A stretch of DNA of 14,323 nucleotides from SAR202 cluster bacterium (GTDB lineage: Bacteria; Chloroflexota; Dehalococcoidia; SAR202; CAJWER01). The notes beneath the pieces are model-generated. The model did no database searches, was not told where the DNA came from, and saw only the letters and a list, made by a program, of their open reading frames with translations. Where the stretch lies: contig JASLXL010000204.1 of assembly GCA_030740335.1 (NCBI GenBank), positions 1 to 14,323 of the forward strand, given 5' to 3'. Below, piece after piece: positions 7,033 through 12,820 of the stretch (positions are counted from its first letter, which is position 1; every line of letters begins with the position of its first letter). The translations under genes were made by a program, and so were the position numbers.

Positions 7033-8037
7033 CTAGCCCATTCTGATGCGCGGGTCCAGGATGCCCAGAAGGATATCGGATAGTAGCGTTCCGACAATGG
7101 TCAGGGTGCCGAGAAGAAGCACGATGGCCCCCGATACGAATAGATCCTCAGCTAGTAGCGCCTTTAGGAGCAATGGGCCCTCGGTTGGCAAGCTTAGCAC
7201 GACCGAAACGATTACGCTCCCCGACATCAATACCGGCAGCAGGTATCCCAGCGTGCTCACCAATGGGTTGAGCGCCAACCGGACAGGGTACTTCAAGATC
7301 AGCCTCCACTCGGCCAATCCCTTCGCACGAGCGGTGACCACATAGGGCTTGTGCAACTCGTCTAGCAGATTCGCCCGCATCACGCGGATCAAGGCAGCCG
7401 TACCTGCGGTGCCCACGACGAACGCTGCTATCCACAAGTGAGAAATAAGGTCCTTCACCCGTCCCCAACTCCAGGGCGCGTCGATGTATTCCCGAGAGAA
7501 GAGTCCGCCAATCTCATGGTCTGGGAAATATGTAAAGGAGATCCAGAGGAGCCATAGTGCTAGCAGGAAGTCGGGTACTGCCAGTCCCATGAAGCCGAGG
7601 AATGTGAACGTGTAGTCTTCGATGCTGTGTTGCCGAACTGCAGAGTAAATTCCGATTGGTATTGAAAGACCCCATGCGAACATGGCCGTGGTCCCTGCCA
7701 AAATAATGGTCATTAAGAGACGCTCAGTAATAATCTCAACCACAGACTGGTTGAATACCAGAGATTGACCGAGGTCGCCACGCAAGACCCGCCACATCCA
7801 CTTAGCGTATTGGACGTAGACTGGCTTGTCCAAACCGAACTGCAATCGAAGTCCTGCCGCAAGATCCAGCATTGCCGGGGTTGTCTCAGCTCCCTGTGCT
7901 CCGCCCTGCACCAGATCGAGAATATAAGTGTCCACGAAATCGCCCGGTGGAAGCTGAATCACCACAAAAGAGATAACAGACAGTGCCCAGATTGTCAGCA
8001 GCGAGAGAAGCGTTCGGCGGATGATGAACGTAAGCAT
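7033..8037 (-). CDS. ABC transporter permease, DppB/OppB type
   Basis: 334 residues, normal for DppB-like inner-membrane permeases of peptide/nickel/opine importers. It begins MLTFIIRRTL and has about six membrane segments (about 9-30, 105-133, 143-170, 198-218, 258-284, 300-327). The cytoplasmic EAA loop that docks with the ATPase is at about 232-251 (YVVTARAKGLAEWRLILKYP), and the family's FGLDKPVYVQY (67-77) and RGDLGQS (86-92) motifs are present. The ATG at 8037 has GGAGA eight bases upstream; a TTG at 8052 would lie on top of that ribosome-binding site. The second permease (DppC), ATPases and substrate-binding protein that normally flank this gene are absent from both sides within the window. 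The protein looks intact, so it must work with partners encoded elsewhere or be a relic of a broken operon. Confidence 0.93.
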   Translation of the reverse strand: MLTFIIRRTLLSLLTIWALSVISFVVIQLPPGDFVDTYILDLVQGGAQGAETTPAMLDLAAGLRLQFGLDKPVYVQYAKWMWRVLRGDLGQSLVFNQSVVEIITERLLMTIILAGTTAMFAWGLSIPIGIYSAVRQHSIEDYTFTFLGFMGLAVPDFLLALWLLWISFTYFPDHEIGGLFSREYIDAPWSWGRVKDLISHLWIAAFVVGTAGTAALIRVMRANLLDELHKPYVVTARAKGLAEWRLILKYPVRLALNPLVSTLGYLLPVLMSGSVIVSVVLSLPTEGPLLLKALLAEDLFVSGAIVLLLGTLTIVGTLLSDILLGILDPRIRMG

Positions 8038-8045
8038 GTAGTCAG

Positions 8046-8050
8046 TCTCC
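8046..8050 (-). promoter_or_regulatory. Ribosome-binding site deciding the permease start
   Basis: GGAGA on the minus strand, eight bases before the ATG at 8035-8037. It overlaps the alternative TTG start at 8050-8052, making that start unlikely. Confidence 0.7.
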
Positions 8051-8259
8051 AATACTCATAAGTGACGAGGTGTAGATGAGGAAAAGGCGACCTAGTTTCA
8101 ACCCTGAGCTGGCGACGACGCCCATTCTACCATGTGATCGACGGCTCGACTGACCCACGGTCCGATGTCCTCTCGCGTAGACGATACACGACATGGTGTA
8201 GCGTACAAGGCAAGAACACCTGAGAGTGGGCTTCAGAGATGGGACCATGACCGAAATAA

Positions 8260-8289
8260 AGATACGTATCTACGTTGATTCTGATCAGA
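8260..8289. promoter_or_regulatory. Two perfect palindromes in the permease leader, candidate operators
   Basis: AGATACGTATCT (8260-8271) is a perfect 12-bp palindrome and TCTGATCAGA (8280-8289) a perfect 10-bp palindrome. Their centres are 19 bp apart, about two helical turns. They sit in the 282-bp gap between the IolG-like stop and the permease start, about 220 bp upstream of the latter. The two sequences are not copies of each other, so a single regulator for both is not implied. Confidence 0.35.
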
Positions 8290-8305
8290 GTGGTTAGCAC
8301 AAATC

Positions 8306-8318
8306 CGGAGCTGCTCCG
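8306..8318 (-). terminator. Short inverted repeat at the end of the IolG-like gene
   Basis: CGGAGC (8306-8311) and GCTCCG (8313-8318) flank a single base, starting one nucleotide beyond the stop codon at 8320-8322. As RNA it gives a 5-bp stem with a CAG loop, followed on the minus strand by GATTTGTG. It is too weak to be called a firm terminator. Confidence 0.25.
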
Positions 8319-8319
8319 C

Positions 8320-9318
8320 CTAGGGGATCTCGTCCACGGCAACCGGCCGCCCCTCTCGGAGAGAGCGTGTGGCTGCCTCGGCGATACGCAACGCCTCCAA
8401 CGCATCGGCGCCTGAGCAGGGGCTGACTATCTCTCCGCGAGCGACCTTCAGGAACGACTTCAACTCGTCCTGGTACGCGGATTCGAACCGGTCCATGAAG
8501 AACTTGTGTCTTCTTGCAGACTCATTCTCAGGGTCACCGTCCAGCGCCCGAAGAGGTTCCTTGCCTCCGGTGCCGGCCACGACGCTGTCACGGGACCCGA
8601 ACAGCTCAAGCCGGACATCGTAACCCAGAGGGTCGTGGCGAAGGCCGGTGATGACGGCTACTGCGCCGCCCTCAAGCGTCAAAAGCGCAGCGGCGGTGTC
8701 CACGTCCCCGATGTTTGGGAACATCTTGTTTTCCGTCAATGCGTTACCCCGCGCGTAGACCTCGATCACCTCAAGGCCAGTTGTCCAGCGCAAAACGTCG
8801 AAATCGTGGATCATCATGTCCCGGAACAGCCCTCCGCTGGCCCGTATGTAGGCGTCGTGGGCGGGCTGCGGGTCATGGGTCGCGAGACGGGCCGCGTAGA
8901 GCCGACCGATGTCGCCGGATGCAACCAGACGCCTTGCCTCGATGTAGCCGGGGTCAAATCGTCTTTGGAAACCTATCTGCAAGGCTACACCGTTCTGCTC
9001 CACGACATTCAATGCGCTTACCGTGGAGCCCAGGTCCAGGGAGATAGGCTTCTCGCAAAAAATCGGCAATCCTGCCTCAGCGCCCGCGCGAATTAACTCG
9101 GAGTGGACGTCGGTCGCAGCCGCTATAACCAACGCGTCGACCTCTTCGATGAGCGAAGATACATCTGGGAGGGCTCGGGCTCCGATATCCTTTGCGACTT
9201 TTTCCGCTTGTCCAAGATCAATGTCTGTGACAAAGAGTGATGTCACTCCTTCCAGTGAAACAAGGTTCTTCGCGTGGAATGCGCCTATCCTACCGGCGCC
9301 GATGAGCCCTATCTTCAT
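8320..9318 (-). CDS. Gfo/Idh/MocA family NAD-dependent dehydrogenase, inositol 2-dehydrogenase-like
   Basis: 332 residues, typical for the family. The N-terminal Rossmann domain has GAGRIG (7-12) and an acidic residue after the second strand (TDID, 31-34), which favours NAD over NADP. The EKP motif (Lys90) and the catalytic pair Asp167 and His171 in LFRDMMIHDFD match the Lys/Asp/His set of myo-inositol 2-dehydrogenase. GFQRRFDPGY (116-125) and THDPQPA (147-153) also resemble IolG. Likely reaction: oxidation of a ring hydroxyl of inositol or a related cyclitol or sugar to the ketone. No other inositol-pathway gene (iolE, iolD, iolB) is nearby, so the exact substrate is open. The ATG at 9318 has GGAGG seven bases upstream. 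A TAGAAT sequence (9358-9363, minus strand) about 40 nt upstream could be a -10 box, but no good -35 accompanies it. Confidence 0.92.
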   Translation of the reverse strand: MKIGLIGAGRIGAFHAKNLVSLEGVTSLFVTDIDLGQAEKVAKDIGARALPDVSSLIEEVDALVIAAATDVHSELIRAGAEAGLPIFCEKPISLDLGSTVSALNVVEQNGVALQIGFQRRFDPGYIEARRLVASGDIGRLYAARLATHDPQPAHDAYIRASGGLFRDMMIHDFDVLRWTTGLEVIEVYARGNALTENKMFPNIGDVDTAAALLTLEGGAVAVITGLRHDPLGYDVRLELFGSRDSVVAGTGGKEPLRALDGDPENESARRHKFFMDRFESAYQDELKSFLKVARGEIVSPCSGADALEALRIAEAATRSLREGRPVAVDEIP

Positions 9319-9390
9319 GTTGATGCCTCCATGGGGTGTCCCGACTTGGATCGCATTATTCTACTCACAATATGACGCCCCATTGCATGG

Positions 9391-9669
9391 TTAGAATGCT
9401 TCTACATAGTGATACCACGACCCTGCTAAATGAGTCGCGACGATAATAGCGCTGAGTAGTAGACACAGAGCGATGAGGCTTCCTGGTTGCCAGGTCAGGA
9501 TCGTTAGAGAGTTGGGCGGTACAAAGCCCACGGCCCCACCAAGGACGACGTTGCGGGACATGAGGATCAACACGGCCGAGGGTACCACTGCCACATAGAG
9601 TCCGTCTACTACGCAGGACCCACTTAGGCAGCGGCGAGACCTATCACCCACCGCCTGTCTGGGCACCAT
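9391..9669 (-). CDS. Doubtful small hydrophobic ORF or gene remnant
   Basis: The 92-residue frame has a low-information, basic N-terminal third followed by two hydrophobic stretches (LYVAVVPSAVLILM near 24-37 and LIALCLLLSAIIVATHLAG near 65-83) and ends WYHYVEAF. A shorter start at Met37 (9561) is possible. Neither start has a ribosome-binding site. It could be a small membrane protein, the tail of a decayed transporter gene, or chance. I recognise no family. Confidence 0.2.
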   Translation of the reverse strand: MVPRQAVGDRSRRCLSGSCVVDGLYVAVVPSAVLILMSRNVVLGGAVGFVPPNSLTILTWQPGSLIALCLLLSAIIVATHLAGSWYHYVEAF

Positions 9670-9701
9670 GGTTCTAAGCTCGAATGCACACTAGACCTGA
9701 C

Positions 9702-9734
9702 ATCCAGATTAGCCTTTGCCGGTAAAATCTGGAT
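9702..9734. repeat. 9-bp perfect inverted repeat with 15-nt loop
   Basis: ATCCAGATT (9702-9710) and AATCTGGAT (9726-9734) are exact reverse complements. There is no T-tract on either side and no adjacent gene end that it would obviously terminate. Role unknown. Confidence 0.5.
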
Positions 9735-9977
9735 TTAAGGCGTTACCCATTCCTATCGAAACGCCCTCGTACACTTCATCACGGGTCGCATCCAGAGGCA
9801 GACTGTAGTCGCACCTATAGAGCTGCGGAACTCTGGCGTTGCGTGCACCCGGAGTACGGGGCATGTGTTATTCGGTAGGGTACTCCCGTGACGGTGGAGG
9901 CGCCCACGGGCATTTGGAGTGGGGTGTACGTAGAAAAGTGTGCCTATTTTCGTGGTGCGTCTAGTTCGGCACTCTAG

Positions 9978-10090
9978 ACAGGGATTCTCTGTTATAAGTG
10001 TCCTGAGGGGGAGGCAACTAGAACTCCCCTGGCCTGGGACCGGGTTGGACCCACAGGATATCAAACACGATTGCCCCCTTTTGGGAGGGG
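9978..10090 (+). promoter_or_regulatory. Structured leader of the acyl-CoA dehydrogenase gene
   Basis: Four short stem-loops follow in series: ACAGGG/CTCTGT (9978-9992, ATT loop), GGGGAG/CTCCCC (10008-10029), GGGT/ACCC (10042-10052, enclosed by CCTG 10033-10036 and CAGG 10054-10057), and CCCCC-TTTT-GGG-a-GG (10074-10088, extendable to 10090). TATAAG at 9993-9998 could be a -10 box, but I find no matching -35. I recognise no known riboswitch class. Confidence 0.25.
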
Positions 10091-10117
10091 TGAAATTTCA
10101 GTTTCAGGTGGCTACAA

Positions 10118-11275
10118 ATGCTTGACTACTACCGGATTGCCGATCTCCTTGAACCTGAGGAAATGCAGATTCAGTCGACGGTCCGCGAGTTTGTGGATGC
10201 CGAGATATTGCCTCACATTGCCGATTGGTGGGAGGAGGGTGGGTTTCCAGAGCATATTGCTCTCAAATTGGGTGGATTCGGGCTGCTGGGCGCGAACTTG
10301 CCGGTGGAGTACGGAGTCGCAGGGGTAGGCAATGTGGCTTACGGGCTGATCATGTATGAACTGGAGCGCGCAGACTCCGCCCTCAGGAGCTTCGCCAGCG
10401 TACAGGGCGCTCTGGTTATGTATCCGATACATGTCTACGGTTCAGAGGAACAACGCCGGCGCTATCTTCCGGCCCTCGCCTCAGGCGAGTCCATCGGGTG
10501 TTTCGGACTTACGGAATCGGAGGGTGGATCAGACCCGGGTGCAATGCAGACTCGGGCCCGGCGAGAGGGTGACACGTACGTCCTCACTGGTACCAAGATG
10601 TGGATCACCAGCGGCAATACCGCCGATTTGGCGATTATCTGGGCCAAGGACGACGATGAAGTGGCGCGTGGTTTCGTCGTGCCGACCCAGTCCCCTGGAT
10701 TTTCGGCCCGTCCTGTCATGCAGAAGATGAGTCTCCGCGCCTCCGATACTGCGGAGCTGGTGCTGGACGAGGTGCGCGTTCCGGTTGACGCGATCCTTCC
10801 GGGAGCACACGGGCTGTCGGCGCCGTTGGCCTGTCTGACGCAGGCTCGCTACGGCATAGTATGGGGCGCGCTGGGAGCCCTGGACGCCGTCTACTCCGAG
10901 GCTTTGGAGTTTGCAAAACAGCGGTCGACCTTCGGCAGGCGGATTGCTTCCCGGCAACTGGTGCAGGCCAAGCTAGTGGACATGCTGGCAGACCACACCA
11001 AGGGGCTGCTCTTGGCCTGGCGTTTGGGGAAACTCAAGGACGAGTGCGGAATGACCTTCACCCAGGTCTCGCTGGCCAAGCGAGAGAATGTGCGATCGGC
11101 ACTGCGGGCGGCTCGCACGGCCCGGGAGATTCTTGGGGCGGAGGGAATCACTCTTGGCCGCGGGGCCATCCGGCACATGCTCAACCTGGAATCAGTGGAT
11201 ACCTACGAGGGTACCCACGATATACACACCCTGGTGCTGGGTCGTGACATTACCGGATTCCAGGCCTTCGAGTAG
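10118..11275 (+). CDS. Acyl-CoA dehydrogenase, glutaryl-CoA dehydrogenase-like
   Basis: 385 residues, the usual length. FAD- and substrate-binding motifs are CFGLTESEGGSDPG (128-141) and the KMWITSG strand (160-166). The catalytic base is Glu364 in DTYEGTHDIHTL, the position used by glutaryl-CoA dehydrogenase. Residues that hold the glutaryl carboxylate in human GCDH (Glu87, Arg94, Ser95) have equivalents here, Glu83, Arg90 and Ser91 in ELERADSALRS. QARYGIVWGALG (242-253), SLRAS (205-209) and RHMLNLESVDTYEG also match GCDH closely. Likely reaction: FAD-linked oxidation, possibly with decarboxylation, of glutaryl-CoA or a similar dicarboxyl-CoA in lysine, tryptophan or aromatic breakdown, passing electrons to ETF. 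AGGTGG lies six bases before the ATG. It stands alone on the plus strand. Other GCDH-like enzymes accept different short-chain CoA esters, so the substrate is not proven. Confidence 0.93.
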   Translation: MLDYYRIADLLEPEEMQIQSTVREFVDAEILPHIADWWEEGGFPEHIALKLGGFGLLGANLPVEYGVAGVGNVAYGLIMYELERADSALRSFASVQGALVMYPIHVYGSEEQRRRYLPALASGESIGCFGLTESEGGSDPGAMQTRARREGDTYVLTGTKMWITSGNTADLAIIWAKDDDEVARGFVVPTQSPGFSARPVMQKMSLRASDTAELVLDEVRVPVDAILPGAHGLSAPLACLTQARYGIVWGALGALDAVYSEALEFAKQRSTFGRRIASRQLVQAKLVDMLADHTKGLLLAWRLGKLKDECGMTFTQVSLAKRENVRSALRAARTAREILGAEGITLGRGAIRHMLNLESVDTYEGTHDIHTLVLGRDITGFQAFE

Positions 11276-11503
11276 GAGTCCAGATCACTTCACGTCCTGA
11301 CTGGTGAGCCTCGTGCCACGAACGGTCATCCTCACCTCAAGCCTCTCCCTCAAGGAGAGGATGGTCATCTGTCCCACACTATTCCTTGGGTGTTGTTTTT
11401 CGTGGTGTGCTGAGAGCAGAGCCTCTTTGCTGGGTGTGGGAGGGTGTCTCTCACAAAACTACTCTTACTTCTTATCTTGGGGGGTGTGACTTCGGAACGC
11501 AGC
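11276..11503. other. Structured convergent intergenic region
   Basis: The gap between the acyl-CoA dehydrogenase stop and the second Gfo/Idh stop holds no gene but is dense in secondary structure. GGTGAG (11303-11308) pairs with CTCACC (11331-11336) and encloses TCGTG-c-CACGA (11311-11321). A 7-bp hairpin follows at 11342-11360. TCCCACAC (11372-11379) pairs with GTGTGGGA (11434-11441) and encloses AGCAGAG-CCT-CTTTGCT (11415-11431). The motif GGTGT occurs five times between 11388 and 11488. This may be a bidirectional transcript end or a small non-autonomous repeat element. Confidence 0.4.
11342..11360. terminator. Hairpin in convergent gap, candidate terminator
   Basis: CCTCTCC (11342-11348) and GGAGAGG (11354-11360) form a perfect 7-bp stem with a CTCAA loop, 66 nt after the acyl-CoA dehydrogenase stop. 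No T-tract follows directly; the nearest T-run on the plus strand is at 11395-11400. Confidence 0.4.
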
Positions 11504-12679
11504 CTACCCGCTTCTCTGATGCCCATCGCCAATTCTTTGGTCCTCGGCGGCGAGCCATTCCGGATACGGTCTTGGCATTTCCGCGGGAAGGCCGAGTCCG
11601 TACTCGTCTCTCAACCGGAGCAGAGGGTGGTCGCGGCGAGACTGGGGCAGTTTGGTGGTGTGCCCGTACGCGCCGGACTCAAAGATTGCCATCATTATCT
11701 CCAGCGCGTGGACGGCTTCCGCGCCACTACTTTCGTGATCTCGGTTCTCGTCTAGAGCCCGAACGTACTCCTCTACATACCAGTATTCGTTGGCGTTGGC
11801 TGGACCCTCGGGGTCGAAGCCATCCACGTACACCGGTGGCAGTGGCTCCCACCGGTTGTGGTCGCTGTCCGGGAGGTAGTGAGGCTGGGGTAACAACCAC
11901 GCGTTCTGATGACTCTGGCAGATGATGCGCCCATCTGTCCCGTGCAGCTCCATGAAGTGCCCGATGGGTGAGATTTCAGGGAACCGATGCTGCACGAGCG
12001 TCGCCGGAACACCACCTTGTAGGCGCATCGTGGCCGTGATGAACTCGCCGGCGATGGTTCCCATGCCGCTGGGTGAAGGCACCACGTCCTGAGCTGTGAT
12101 GGCGTGGCCGTTTGTTGTGAGGGATGCGCTGACGCTGGTGGCGTGGCCTCCGAAGGCGATCATGTTGTTGATGATGTGGGTGCCGATGTTTAGGAGCCCG
12201 TAGCCGCCATAATAGCCCTTGCCCGAGCCGTGGATGTAGCGGATATCACCGATGCGGCCCTGCGCCACAGCCTGTCGGGCCGCCTGCATAGCCGGTCCGA
12301 CCCGCCCCTGGTGGTGCACCGCAATGCGAACACCCTTCGCGGCGGCCAGGGCCGTCACTTCGTCCGCTTGTTCAAGGTCGACACAGATCGGCTTCTCGAC
12401 GTCGATATTCACGCCGTGGGCTAGGACGCTCAGGCATAGCTCGTGGTGAAACTCGGTGCCTGTTGGGATGGCGACGATGTCTGGCGCGGTCTCGGAGATC
12501 ATCGCGTCCAGGTCGCTGTATCTCGCGGACACACCCAGCTTGTCCCCAAGAACGTCAAGCAGTTCTGGGACGAGGTCGCAGAGTGCCACGATTTCAATGC
12601 GCGGGTGAGCTTGATATGCCAGCGCCGCAGCAGTTCCCCTGTTCCTGCACCCCAGGATGGCTACGCGATAGGTCTTCAT
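11504..12679 (-). CDS. Gfo/Idh/MocA family oxidoreductase (second, divergent type)
   Basis: From the ATG at 12679 the protein has 391 residues. The nucleotide-binding loop reads ILGCRNRG (8-15): the outer glycines of GxGxxG are kept but the central one is Arg12. An acidic residue after strand 2 (CDLVPE, Asp35) favours NAD. The EKP motif is intact (Lys96), and NIGTHIINN (164-172) is the active-site helix, with His168 kept and Asn164 where many relatives have Asp. A long C-terminal part with VQHRFPEISP and HNRWEPLPPVY resembles family members acting on sugars or sugar-like compounds; the substrate is unknown. AGAGGG lies four bases before ATG 12679, preferred over the ATG at 12700, which has no such site. 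It is divergent from the CocE-like gene across a 141-bp shared promoter region, which suggests joint regulation. It differs strongly from the IolG-like protein and is not a recent copy. Confidence 0.88.
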   Translation of the reverse strand: MKTYRVAILGCRNRGTAAALAYQAHPRIEIVALCDLVPELLDVLGDKLGVSARYSDLDAMISETAPDIVAIPTGTEFHHELCLSVLAHGVNIDVEKPICVDLEQADEVTALAAAKGVRIAVHHQGRVGPAMQAARQAVAQGRIGDIRYIHGSGKGYYGGYGLLNIGTHIINNMIAFGGHATSVSASLTTNGHAITAQDVVPSPSGMGTIAGEFITATMRLQGGVPATLVQHRFPEISPIGHFMELHGTDGRIICQSHQNAWLLPQPHYLPDSDHNRWEPLPPVYVDGFDPEGPANANEYWYVEEYVRALDENRDHESSGAEAVHALEIMMAIFESGAYGHTTKLPQSRRDHPLLRLRDEYGLGLPAEMPRPYPEWLAAEDQRIGDGHQRSG

Positions 12680-12715
12680 GTGTCCCTCTGAGGCGGTCAT
12701 CGTAAAGGAAAATTT

Positions 12716-12751
12716 CGATCCTGGCAGAGTCTATCACGCGCTTTAGGATCG
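12716..12751. promoter_or_regulatory. Inverted repeat over a candidate promoter in the divergent region
   Basis: CGATCCT (12716-12722) and AGGATCG (12745-12751) are a perfect 7-bp inverted repeat, 22 nt apart. On the plus strand CTGGCA (12721-12726) and TAGGAT (12744-12749), spaced 17 bp, fit a weak sigma-70 -35/-10 pair about 70 bp upstream of the CocE-like start, and each box overlaps one arm. A repressor bound here would block the promoter. Confidence 0.35.
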
Positions 12752-12803
12752 CGTATCCGGCGTGAAGCAGTGCTGTGTTATCCTGCTGCGACAGCTTTTG
12801 GCA

Positions 12804-12809
12804 GGGAGG
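12804..12809 (+). promoter_or_regulatory. Ribosome-binding site deciding the CocE-like start
   Basis: GGGAGG lies 11 bases before GTG 12821. The next in-frame candidate, ATG 12845, has no purine-rich site near it. An in-frame TAG at 12812-12814 rules out any earlier start. Confidence 0.55.
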
Positions 12810-12820
12810 TATAGGCACCG

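Larger units (their letters stand above)
9319..10117. other. About 800 bp divergent intergenic region, no convincing gene
   Basis: The region separates the minus-strand IolG-like gene from the plus-strand acyl-CoA dehydrogenase, so it should hold the promoters of both. Open frames here lack ribosome-binding sites and recognisable content; the best, on the minus strand at 9391-9669, is listed separately. Visible structure includes a 9-bp inverted repeat at 9702-9734, a 7-bp inverted repeat GGAGTAC (9851-9857) / GTACTCC (9880-9886), and stem-loops at 9978-10090 leading into the acyl-CoA dehydrogenase. The length is unusual for this compact window and may mark a decayed gene or an insertion or deletion scar. 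Confidence 0.5.

Noticed and set aside
8127..8201. Imperfect inverted repeat CTACCATGTG with CACGACATGGTGTAG in the permease leader
   Set aside because: The arms match only with an unpaired dinucleotide and are about 50 bases apart, so chance is a sufficient explanation.
8506..9096. 196-residue plus-strand ORF
   Set aside because: Antisense shadow of the IolG-like gene, whose cofactor and catalytic motifs are intact.
11432..11484. G-quadruplex
   Set aside because: Three G3 tracts are close together (11432-11444) but the fourth is about 35 bases away, so the canonical pattern is not met.
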